Source: Bacteroidota bacterium
Lineage (GTDB): Bacteria > Bacteroidota > Ignavibacteria > UBA10030 > UBA6906
Reading direction: 5' to 3'
Assembly: GCA_017860555.1 (NCBI GenBank)
Contig: JAGDMJ010000077.1
Span: 1 to 10,358 of the forward strand
Length of the DNA: 10,358 nt
Part shown: in pieces, positions 1 to 6,322 of the stretch
Layout of the letters: the number at the start of each line of letters is the position of its first letter
Position numbering within the stretch: the first letter of the stretch is position 1
Program-made: the position numbers and the translations under genes
Notes under the pieces: generated by a model
The model's input: the letters and a program-made list of their open reading frames with translations, nothing else
Told to the model about the DNA's origin: nothing
Databases searched by the model: none

Positions 1-31
1 ATCCACGTTTTTGAGGTTTTTCGGCAGTAGC

Positions 32-60
32 TTGACATTTCGGCCTGGGGAAGTTATATT
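32..60 (+). promoter_or_regulatory. sigma-70-type promoter for the lyase/GH88 unit
   Basis: TTGACA at 32-37 matches the -35 consensus exactly. TATATT at 55-60 matches 5 of 6 -10 positions. The spacer is exactly 17 bp. Transcription would start near 67-68, leaving a leader of about 90 nt before the lyase start at 158. Some FCB lineages use a different primary-sigma consensus, so activity is an inference from similarity to the general bacterial motif. The -10 box lies inside an inverted repeat (47-64), which suggests a repressor could block it. Confidence 0.55.
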
Positions 61-64
61 CCCC
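47..64. promoter_or_regulatory. candidate operator: inverted repeat over the -10 box
   Basis: GGGGAA at 47-52 and TTCCCC at 59-64 are perfect 6-bp inverted arms around a 6-bp spacer. The 18-bp site spans the distal spacer, the whole -10 box (55-60) and a few bases beyond. That is a typical position for a repressor operator, for example one controlling sugar-acid catabolism. No regulator gene is in the window, so the binding protein is unknown. Confidence 0.4.
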
Positions 65-157
65 ATCAGCAGGTATACCAGGTAGTATCGGATAATCCGT
101 TTCGTTCCATTGGTACCTGCGGGGAATTCAACCTGAACGACCACAAGGCAGGATGGG

Positions 158-1285
158 ATGACCTCACTTTTCTGTCTGCAGCTTGCACTCGGAACGATCA
201 TGACACCGCAAGAGCAAACCAGCGTCATCTCCACTGCCCAGTCATGCCTCAACGAGGCACCTGTGACGATAGTCGCGTTCCCTGCGAAAGGAAGTGCCGG
301 AGGAGTTCATGATTACTATTCCGAGGGGGACTACTGGTGGCCGGATCCGGCGGGAACCAATTTGCCGTATCAGAAGCACGATGGCCTCACCAACCCTGAG
401 AATTTCGTCGCGCACCGAGAGACGGTCATGCGTTTCAGCGTAACGGTCTCTACCCTCGTTGCAGGCTACAAGCTCACGGGGGACCAGACCTTCGCCAGGC
501 AAGCCTTTCGTCATTTGAATGCTTGGTTCGTGGACCCCGATACTCGAATGACCCCGAGCCTTCTCTACGCGCAGGCTATCAAGGGGCGCGTCACGGGAAG
601 AGGGATCGGCATCATCGATACCATCCATCTGATCGAAGTAGCGCAATCAATCCGGGTACTCATCCGAAGCGGTGCGATCACCAACGCGGAAACGGAGCCT
701 ATCCTGGCCTGGTTCCGGCAATACCTTGACTGGATGACCAGACACGAATACGGCAAGCAGGAACGGGAAGCCTTGAACAATCACGGCACATGGTGGGTAG
801 CACAGGCGGCAGCGTTCGCCTCGCTTGTGGGGGACGCGGCAGTGCTGGATTCCTGTCGAGAGCGATTCCGAAACTTTCTTCTCCCGCGTCAACTCCAACC
901 CGACGGGAGTTTTCCTCTTGAATTGGAAAGGACTAAACCGTTCGGGTATTCCCTGTTCAACCTCGAAGGCATGGCGGTAGTCTGCCGCCTTCTCACCAGA
1001 CCGGGAGACGACCTCTGGGCTTACACACTTCCCGACGGAAGGACGATCCGCGCGGCCTTCAACTTTCTTTCCCCCTTCGTGCGTGACAAATCGCGTTGGC
1101 CGCATCCCAAAGATGTCAAGTACTTCGATCTGCTCCCGGTACGCCAGATGGCCTGGCTCTTCGCGGCAGATGCATTTAATGACGCCGGCTACATGGCACT
1201 CTGGAAAAGACTTGATCCGAGACAGGGGGAAGGTGAAATCGCAAGGACCTTCCCTATCCGACAACCCTCCCTTTGGTTTGAATGA
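158..1285 (+). CDS. alginate-lyase-superfamily polysaccharide lyase
   Basis: This 375-residue protein belongs to the alginate lyase superfamily (Pfam Alginate_lyase; (alpha/alpha)n toroid folds such as PL5 and PL38). These enzymes cleave uronic-acid polysaccharides by beta-elimination and leave a 4,5-unsaturated uronosyl end. Visible hallmarks are YSEGDYWWPDP (residues 54-64), NPENFVAHR (79-87), YAQAIKGRVTGRGIGIIDT (137-155), NNHGTWW (207-213) and ERTKPFGYSLFN (257-268). By analogy with PL5, Asn208-His209, Arg258 and Tyr264 would be the catalytic group. The N-terminus is short and hydrophobic (residues 1-15) without basic residues, so export is uncertain. The start is bounded by an in-frame TGA at 134-136, and a weak AGGCAGG ribosome site lies at 146-152. 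The GH88 gene 10 bp downstream supports a uronate-polymer substrate. Alginate, glucuronan or another polyuronide cannot be told apart from sequence. The family call is firm and the substrate is open. Confidence 0.9.
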   Translation: MTSLFCLQLALGTIMTPQEQTSVISTAQSCLNEAPVTIVAFPAKGSAGGVHDYYSEGDYWWPDPAGTNLPYQKHDGLTNPENFVAHRETVMRFSVTVSTLVAGYKLTGDQTFARQAFRHLNAWFVDPDTRMTPSLLYAQAIKGRVTGRGIGIIDTIHLIEVAQSIRVLIRSGAITNAETEPILAWFRQYLDWMTRHEYGKQEREALNNHGTWWVAQAAAFASLVGDAAVLDSCRERFRNFLLPRQLQPDGSFPLELERTKPFGYSLFNLEGMAVVCRLLTRPGDDLWAYTLPDGRTIRAAFNFLSPFVRDKSRWPHPKDVKYFDLLPVRQMAWLFAADAFNDAGYMALWKRLDPRQGEGEIARTFPIRQPSLWFE

Positions 1286-1295
1286 GGCTTTCTCC

Positions 1296-2489
1296 ATGTG
1301 GAACCCGCTGATTCTTCAACTTGTCGCCGCAACGTTCATTACGCTGCCGGCTGACACACCCGATGAGCTCGATACAAAGATCGTCCACGCCCTGGATTTT
1401 TCCCGGCAGCAGTTCATTCGCACAGTGAACTCCAGCGGCGACTCGCTCCTGTATTTCCGGGCCTCGGGTCCCGCAGGGGAATGGAGTACTGTACCGACAG
1501 AAGATTGGACGAGCGGATTTTTCCCGGGGTGTCTCTGGAAGACATACGAATGGTGTGAGGAGAAATTGTTCCGGAGTGCCGCCGAGCGCTGGACGGCAGG
1601 ACTGGAGAGCCAGAAGTTCAACAACCGGACCCACGATATCGGGTTCATGACGTTTTGCAGCTTCGGCAACGGGTACCGTCTGACGGGGAATTCACATTAC
1701 AAGGAGGTGCTTCTGCAAGCGGCGCAGACGCTTGCAACGCGCTTCAATCCAAAGATCGGCTGCATCAAGTCCTGGGAAAGTGGAAAAGAATGGGCTTATC
1801 CGGTGATCATCGACAACATGATGAACCTGGAGCTTCTGTTTTGGGCATCGAAAAACGGCGGCCCAGCGCCCCTTCGGGAGATCGCACTGAGCCACGCGCA
1901 GAAAACGATGAACACTCATGTCCGTAGCGACGGGGGAACCTATCACGTTGTGGACTATGACACCGCAACAGGAGAGATCACAAAGAAGCAGACCCACCAG
2001 GGATACTCCGATGAATCTGTCTGGGCACGCGGCCAGGCATGGGCGGTCTACGGGTTTACCATGACCTTCCGTGAGACAGGTGAGGCCCGATTCCTCGCTA
2101 CCGCCCGGAAAGTTGCGGATTTCTTCGTTGACCGCCTTCCTCCGGACGGGGTGCCGTACTGGGATTTCTACGCACCTGGAATCCCTGATGTTCAACGGGA
2201 CGCCTCCGCCGCAGCCATAGCATCGTCGGCTTTGATCGAGCTGAGCACATTGGAAACGGATGCCCCAAGGCAGGCAAAATATCTGAGCGCAGCCCGGAGA
2301 ATTCTTGCCACCCTCTGCTCACCAGCCTATTTGGCTGAAGGGACGGGCTCAGCGGGAATCTTGAATCACGCCGTAGGAAACATGCCCCGCAATGGAGAGG
2401 TCGACGTTTCGCTGATCTATGCAGATTATTACTTCCTCGATGCGATGTTGCGATTTAGGGGACTGCAATCCTATCGCGCCGGAGAGTGA
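1296..2489 (+). CDS. GH88 family unsaturated glucuronyl hydrolase
   Basis: This 397-residue protein matches glycoside hydrolase family 88, which hydrates and removes the 4,5-unsaturated uronic acid left by polysaccharide lyases. Asp114 in THDIGF (112-117) and Asp173 in IDNMMN (172-177) correspond to the two catalytic aspartates of Bacillus UGL, with nearly the same spacing. Other family blocks are HQGYSDESVWARGQAW (234-249), PYWDFYAPG (287-295), RDASAAAIASSALIEL (301-316) and YADYYFLDAMLR (376-387). Length and domain boundaries are normal for the family. The frame stays open upstream to 1083, but the ATG at 1296 is preferred. It lies 10 bp after the lyase stop, has GAGG at 1284-1287, and gives a hydrophobic N-terminus (residues 1-19) that may be a weak signal peptide. 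The unit with the lyase is almost certainly co-transcribed. Together they form a cut-and-trim pair, although no SusC/SusD transporter genes are in the window. Confidence 0.93.
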   Translation: MWNPLILQLVAATFITLPADTPDELDTKIVHALDFSRQQFIRTVNSSGDSLLYFRASGPAGEWSTVPTEDWTSGFFPGCLWKTYEWCEEKLFRSAAERWTAGLESQKFNNRTHDIGFMTFCSFGNGYRLTGNSHYKEVLLQAAQTLATRFNPKIGCIKSWESGKEWAYPVIIDNMMNLELLFWASKNGGPAPLREIALSHAQKTMNTHVRSDGGTYHVVDYDTATGEITKKQTHQGYSDESVWARGQAWAVYGFTMTFRETGEARFLATARKVADFFVDRLPPDGVPYWDFYAPGIPDVQRDASAAAIASSALIELSTLETDAPRQAKYLSAARRILATLCSPAYLAEGTGSAGILNHAVGNMPRNGEVDVSLIYADYYFLDAMLRFRGLQSYRAGE

Positions 2490-2560
2490 AAAAGGTCCCA
2501 AATGACTCACGTAATCCTAATGAGAACCGGCATTCGGAATAGCGCCCGTGGAGACCTTTT
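2490..2560 (+). terminator. possible branched 3' structure or terminator after GH88
   Basis: AAAAGGTC at 2490-2497, directly after the GH88 stop codon, is the exact reverse complement of GACCTTTT at 2553-2560. The A-run, stem and T-run order is terminator-like, but the loop is 55 nt. That loop can hold small inner stems, such as CTCA paired with TGAG and CCG paired with CGG, making a branched fold. This is weaker than a classic intrinsic terminator. The remaining sequence to 2714 shows no supported gene. Confidence 0.3.
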
Positions 2561-2695
2561 CTGCAGCGGCCTTTCGAAATGGGCCTCAACGTGCAGCTTT
2601 GGGCGAGAGTAAGGGTTACACTTCAGAGTCTCAGGTCCTCAGCAATGCAAGTTACGCATGGTTCAATGTCAGCTGGCCAGAGATCTTTTTCGCCC

Positions 2696-2711
2696 CGGGG
2701 CGGGGGCCCCG
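2696..2711 (-). terminator. GC-rich hairpin just after the pilin-like operon
   Basis: On the minus strand, CGGGGC, a CCCC loop and GCCCCG form a 6-bp all-GC hairpin beginning 3 nt beyond the stop codon at 2715-2717. The surrounding DNA is strongly palindromic (CGCCCCGGGGCG at 2691-2702 and GGGGCCCC at 2703-2710). An A-run rather than a U-run follows in the transcript, so it does not meet the intrinsic-terminator pattern. It could still stabilise the mRNA end or pause polymerase. Confidence 0.25.
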
Positions 2712-2714
2712 ATG

Positions 2715-3974
2715 TCAGTTGAATTTCGGTATGTGTACACTCTCCCACCAGCAGGAAATCGCAAATGTCGTGGTGTAGAACCCCGGGTACCAGGGCGGCC
2801 TGAAGCTTGGTTCGGATAACCGTTCGTCATACCTGTATCTCTTGTAATAGCCCGTCTTCAGTGTTGATCCGCTGAATGTTCCAACGGCACCTCGCGTATC
2901 CTGGACTATTGAGCCGAACATATTGAAGACCCCTCTCGGGCTGCCGCTATTGTAATTCTCTGCCTTGAGACTTCCACTGCGGCAGAATATGCTACCGTCA
3001 ATGTTGACGTTGGTTTTGTTGCCAGGGCTATCGGCAATGGTCACATCCGCCTCAGAAATGAGTCCAAGAACATCATCGCTCGCCGTCGTCTTGTTCTCAT
3101 AAGTGATATCGTCAAGAACGTAGACATTTGTTGTGGAGAAGATCGAGATTTTCCCGTCCACGACGCCGGAGACGCTGACCCTCCCGGTTGCACCCAGGGC
3201 CCCGTTGAAAGTGGCAGAATTGATTTCAAAGCTGTCGATCTTGGTAGCCCCGCTGTAAACCTCTACGTAACCATCACCGCTGGCGGCAGTCCCACCCTTC
3301 AATTCTACCGTGACGTCACCCGCGTAAAGGCGTCCGCCCGAGGCCGCAGCCGCACTGATCTGGCTCAGGTCGTCTGGAAACTTTATTGGTGCCACGCCTG
3401 TCTCATACCCATTCTTGAATATCGCTTTGTTCTGTCCTACACCCGGTTTAGGGTCAAAACTCTTAGCCGTTGTTACCTTTTCCATGAACACGGGCTGTCC
3501 ATTGACGTGCATGAGACTGTTGGAATGGACGCGTCCCCACACAGTATCTCCGGTGATCCAGAAGATGTTCCCTTCGAAATTCGTCATCCAGGCGAAAAGC
3601 GTGAAAGTCTGGAGGGTTTGAGCCCCAAACTCGACCTCAACCGTGTCCCCAAGAGTCTCGAAGGGCCCACGTACCAATGATACACTCCTGAGGAAGGGAC
3701 GGCCATTGGCACCGGTGGACACTGTGTAGGTGAAGGAGCGATCAGCAGCACCAGAAAGTTCCTGGGTTCTCGAGCCACGCCAACTTGTGTCCTGATAGAG
3801 TCGGGCCAATCCTGCGTTTGCACCAGTGATTGCCAGATTGTGTGATTCTGTTGCCGCTGCATAGGTACTCATGTTTCCCTGCGCCCTTCCCGCGATCACC
3901 GAGAGATCTCGTGAAACGTACCCCAGCAGAATCATGAAACCAATGACGAGGACAAGTGCTGCTTTACCGGCCAT
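2715..3974 (-). CDS. pilus-associated membrane-anchored protein, DUF4900-like
   Basis: This 419-residue protein has one N-terminal hydrophobic helix (about residues 5-20) followed by a long, probably beta-rich extracytoplasmic region. Two blocks recall a family I know from FCB-group pilus clusters (DUF4900/PilX-like). The first is TGDTVWGRVHSNSLM (141-155) followed by NGQPVFMEKV (158-167). The second runs from VDGKISIFSTTNVYVLDDI (272-290) through LGLISEADVTIA (303-314) and GSIVQDTRGAVGTFSG (354-369) to YKRYRYDERL (377-386). It ends with a PPWYPGFYTTT-type tail (393-403). The match is from memory, not a search. The start ATG at 3974 has GGGAG a few bases upstream and an in-frame TAA not far before it. 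The gene begins 20 bp after the preceding stop and is third in the minus-strand unit. A role as a minor pilin, tip protein or secretion-channel substrate is inferred. Confidence 0.75.
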   Translation of the reverse strand: MAGKAALVLVIGFMILLGYVSRDLSVIAGRAQGNMSTYAAATESHNLAITGANAGLARLYQDTSWRGSRTQELSGAADRSFTYTVSTGANGRPFLRSVSLVRGPFETLGDTVEVEFGAQTLQTFTLFAWMTNFEGNIFWITGDTVWGRVHSNSLMHVNGQPVFMEKVTTAKSFDPKPGVGQNKAIFKNGYETGVAPIKFPDDLSQISAAAASGGRLYAGDVTVELKGGTAASGDGYVEVYSGATKIDSFEINSATFNGALGATGRVSVSGVVDGKISIFSTTNVYVLDDITYENKTTASDDVLGLISEADVTIADSPGNKTNVNIDGSIFCRSGSLKAENYNSGSPRGVFNMFGSIVQDTRGAVGTFSGSTLKTGYYKRYRYDERLSEPSFRPPWYPGFYTTTFAISCWWESVHIPKFN

Positions 3975-3994
3975 GATCTTCTCCCGCTCTTCAT

Positions 3995-4609
3995 TTAGCG
4001 ACGGTTATTTTGCGATGCGAGCCGAGTTTGTTGCCAGATCGAGCTAGAGTACAATGCATTCCGCTCCCCCGCCCCCACTTGCTTCTCGGAACGTGACATG
4101 GCATACGGATTTTGTACTTCCATCGTAATTTCAACCGAATGAATTTCCGACAACTGACCCGCAACAACCGGTGTGGAAAGTGCCTGCCCAAGTCGTGTCA
4201 GATATCTAAACCTGAATATTGTAACCGACCCCACCACCAGTGATTTCTCGCTGTTAACCTTGCGGTACAGCGGCCGGTCCAGTTCATTCGGCGTGGGTGC
4301 AAATTCATCGACAGAACCGGAATAGTAACGGACAGTATCCGGAATAGCATTTCTGTCGATGTCATAGAGAAACCAGATGGTAGACGTATCTGCCCGGAGA
4401 ATGCAACCCTGGTTCTCGGGTACTCCCACCCCCATGTTACGAAGTTCACCCTCGAGCAGGAAGACTGTCTGAACGAGGATTTCCTGGACGAGAGCATCCC
4501 CGTTGTACAGAGAGTGGCTTTCGGCCGAAGTGTCATTGGCATTTAGAATGATCAGCAACAGGGCTGCCCCCAGGATGGCTGCAGCGACATAGTCGAGGAT
4601 ATATTGCAT
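3995..4609 (-). CDS. minor pseudopilin-like protein (PilW/GspJ type)
   Basis: This 204-residue protein has a hydrophobic N-terminal helix (about residues 7-23), then a charged amphipathic stretch and a beta-rich domain. Its plan, FLLEGELRNMGVGVPENQG (50-68), a segment describing a short strand set (TSTIWFLYDIDRNAIPDTVRY, about 75-95) and FRFRYLTRLG (132-141), resembles minor pilins and pseudopilins of the PilW/GspJ group. The start at 4609 is fixed: an in-frame TGA sits two codons upstream and GGGGAG precedes it by about nine bases. It follows the first gene of the unit by 19 bp and precedes the third by 20 bp. It lacks the usual prepilin-peptidase site (basic leader, Gly, hydrophobic run, Glu at +5), so it may stay as an uncleaved membrane-anchored protein. 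Family assignment is structural and by context, not by strong identity. Confidence 0.68.
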   Translation of the reverse strand: MQYILDYVAAAILGAALLLIILNANDTSAESHSLYNGDALVQEILVQTVFLLEGELRNMGVGVPENQGCILRADTSTIWFLYDIDRNAIPDTVRYYSGSVDEFAPTPNELDRPLYRKVNSEKSLVVGSVTIFRFRYLTRLGQALSTPVVAGQLSEIHSVEITMEVQNPYAMSRSEKQVGAGERNALYSSSIWQQTRLASQNNRR

Positions 4610-4628
4610 TGCTCAGCACTCCCCTTGT

Positions 4629-5153
4629 TCAGTCAAAATGGAAGTATCCCAAGCCAATCGATAGTCGCAGTGTGTCCAGGCTCCCACTTCTAGAGAGCGG
4701 GGGAAAGGATCGCCAGGTTTTCAAATCCAATCGCTTCAGGAATGTCTGCGAAGTAACAGGAACGTCCACGTTCTCCGGGTCCACATAGCAGACGGTGAAG
4801 GCCGTCGTGAAACGCTTGTTAGCCCCCGTGGCGAGTTTCTCGATCACAAGCCCGTTGAGATCATCGAAATCATTGAAGAGCGCTAGACTGTCCTCACCGG
4901 TGTCGGATCCTAGCTTGTAAGCTGGCGTCAGGGCCGAGGGATTCCCTATGGCCGCACTGGTCGTGTCGGTGAACTCGTCAAAAGCCAACCCTTGCGCTAG
5001 TTCGATGTACGATGTGGCAATGGTCGTCGCCAGGATGAGATCCTGGGCGTTGGAGATGTCATCTCCCGTCGATCCTAACAACTGGTAGAAACCAAGGAGG
5101 ATGCTGGTGAGCAGAATGAAGGCGCCTATAGTCAGAATCGTGTGATTCGACAT
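4629..5153 (-). CDS. pilin-like protein, MshD/PilV-like, first gene of the unit
   Basis: This 174-residue protein has an N-terminal transmembrane helix (about residues 6-26). The stretch ATTIATSYIELAQGLAFDEF (42-61) is characteristic of MshD/PilV-like minor pilins, where the helix continues into a conserved region ending in FDE. A globular part follows (FDDLNGLVIEKL, 96-107; FTTAFTVCYVDP, 115-126), and the chain ends in TLRLSIGLGYFHFD (161-174). The start at 5153 is fixed: an in-frame TAA lies just upstream and GGAGAA sits 5 nt before the ATG. It leads a three-gene unit with gaps of 19 and 20 bp, so co-transcription is very likely. No prepilin-peptidase motif is visible. Assignment rests on layout and recalled family features, with moderate certainty. 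Confidence 0.68.
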   Translation of the reverse strand: MSNHTILTIGAFILLTSILLGFYQLLGSTGDDISNAQDLILATTIATSYIELAQGLAFDEFTDTTSAAIGNPSALTPAYKLGSDTGEDSLALFNDFDDLNGLVIEKLATGANKRFTTAFTVCYVDPENVDVPVTSQTFLKRLDLKTWRSFPPLSRSGSLDTLRLSIGLGYFHFD

Positions 5154-5487
5154 GCCGTTCTCCGTGAATTCCCTTTACTTTGCGGCCAACGCTTGGCCCG
5201 AAGCACCGCTGCTGGCAGCAATAGTAGGCAAAATCCATGCCGCGAATCCGGAGAATCCATAAGGGTTGAAATGCCATTTCTAGATTAGGATGCCAGGAGC
5301 GCAATTGCAAACCGGTCAAGAATTTAGCCGTATGGCTACTATTGTACGTGTCCATCCCGTGAGAGTCTCTGCCCGGTACTATTTGTAGTAATTGCAATGG
5401 GTCCAGATCACCCTTCGCGTCGCGATTTCAGCTGAACACACAACACCTAAGAAGACCACCGTAGAGAAACACCAAGATCTAAACTTC
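5154..5487. other. 334-bp non-coding gap upstream of the pilin-like operon
   Basis: No gene is supported here. A minus-strand frame running from 5397 into the pilin-like gene has no ribosome site or recognisable motif. The gap should hold the promoter of the pilin-like operon. The best -10-like element on the minus strand is TACAAT (5341-5346), but its -35 region is poor. AATTGCAA occurs twice in the same orientation (5303-5310 and 5390-5397), 87 bp apart, each built on a palindromic TTGCAA core, and could be a pair of binding sites. TCGCG-T-CGCGA lies near 5418-5428. Confidence 0.35.
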
Positions 5488-6105
5488 CTATGCCGACACG
5501 ACAACAACCTCACGGCAATCTCGGCAGAACACCGAGGAATGCGTCACTCTGATTGCCAGGCCTGATGCCTGCAGGACTCCACGTATTCCTCCCGCCGCAA
5601 GGAATGCCCTGAAGTTCGCGTTATGACTGTGCCCGAATGTTTTCTCCACGATGCGAATGCCGATGCCTTCAGCATTCCTCGGAAGAGAGGGAACGGAATC
5701 AATGATAATCCCCGTTCGCGCAACACGCAATGCTTCTCCAAGGACACGCGTCTGTTGTGCTCTGGACAACTCATGCATCACCATAAGCAGCGTCGCGTAA
5801 TCGAATGAATGCTCCTTAAGAGTACCAAGGTCCATGGCATCTTGATGGATAAACGTCACATTCCGAAACGGATTTGTTTTCCGGGCGAAGTCCAACATCC
5901 GGACTGATACGTCAACGCCGACCACACGACACTTTTTCTGCTCTCTCGCGGCAAAGCAGAACTGTCCCGTGCCGCAGGCTATGTCCAGAACAGATGACCC
6001 TGACGCGATGAGGTCCACGGCTCTCTGATGGGCTTCTGCCAGAGGAGGATCGAAGAGCCAATGATACATCCGTCCATAGTAGAACAAGCTTCTGTCTTCT
6101 GACAC
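5488..6105 (-). CDS. class I SAM-dependent methyltransferase
   Basis: This 205-residue protein has the Rossmann-like fold of class I SAM methyltransferases (Methyltransf_11/25 type). Motif I is VLDIACGTGQF (39-49). The acidic residue that binds the ribose is Asp65 in VGVDVS (62-67). The QDA of motif II is at 88-90, the post-II region is FDYATLLMVMHEL (101-112), and ALRVARTGIIIDSVP (125-139) follows. The start is GTG at 6105, set by a strong GGAGGGG site at 6114-6120 with an 8-nt spacer. No in-frame ATG lies further upstream before a stop. The C-terminus has a FCRDC pair of cysteines (193-197) of unknown meaning. Substrate cannot be told, and small-molecule or lipid/quinone-type acceptors are typical of the group. 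It is separated from both neighbours by more than 200 bp and is probably its own transcription unit. Confidence 0.88.
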   Translation of the reverse strand: MSEDRSLFYYGRMYHWLFDPPLAEAHQRAVDLIASGSSVLDIACGTGQFCFAAREQKKCRVVGVDVSVRMLDFARKTNPFRNVTFIHQDAMDLGTLKEHSFDYATLLMVMHELSRAQQTRVLGEALRVARTGIIIDSVPSLPRNAEGIGIRIVEKTFGHSHNANFRAFLAAGGIRGVLQASGLAIRVTHSSVFCRDCREVVVVSA

Positions 6106-6113
6106 GGCGAAAT

Positions 6114-6120
6114 CCCCTCC
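6114..6120 (-). promoter_or_regulatory. ribosome binding site that fixes the GTG start
   Basis: GGAGGGG on the minus strand is a strong Shine-Dalgarno sequence, placed 8 nt before the GTG at 6105. The reading frame remains open for about 35 codons beyond it without an ATG, so this site decides the start of the methyltransferase. Confidence 0.7.
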
Positions 6121-6322
6121 ACCAAACCATCCATCTGCACCGCAAAAAGTACGTGATCGTGAACCATCAGGCCAGCTCCAAGCCGACCTGAGCGTATCCT
6201 TGAACCTGGCGCACGTCCTTCATGCTTGAACGATGAGGTTGGTACCACAAGCCGACTGGCTTCACATCATGGATTGCGGACAACAGTCCGGGCAGGGATT
6301 GTTCGTTGCCAGGCTTTGAGAC

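Noticed and set aside
1..30. Possible end of an upstream plus-strand gene (IHVFEVFRQ then TAG)
   Set aside because: Nine codons are too few to support a gene, and the frame cannot be followed beyond the window.
1083..1295. Upstream extension of the GH88 frame
   Set aside because: It overlaps the well-conserved C-terminal part of the lyase, has no family similarity, and the ATG at 1296 has a ribosome site and gives the expected length.
2691..2710. GC palindromes as a classic intrinsic terminator for the pilin-like operon
   Set aside because: The stem is present, but an A-run instead of a U-run follows in the minus-strand transcript. It is kept only as a low-confidence hairpin.
2548..2778. 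Small plus-strand open frame between the convergent units
   Set aside because: No ribosome site or recognisable motif is present, and it overlaps the end of the third pilin-like gene.
5059..5397. Minus-strand open frame overlapping the first pilin-like gene
   Set aside because: It has no Shine-Dalgarno or domain and overlaps a well-supported gene in another frame. It is better read as chance coding in the upstream gap.
6249..6290. Two short hairpins (AAGCC/GGCTT and CGGAC/GTCCG) downstream of the sorting-domain gene
   Set aside because: The stems are only 5 bp each and lack a U-run, so they are not a convincing terminator.
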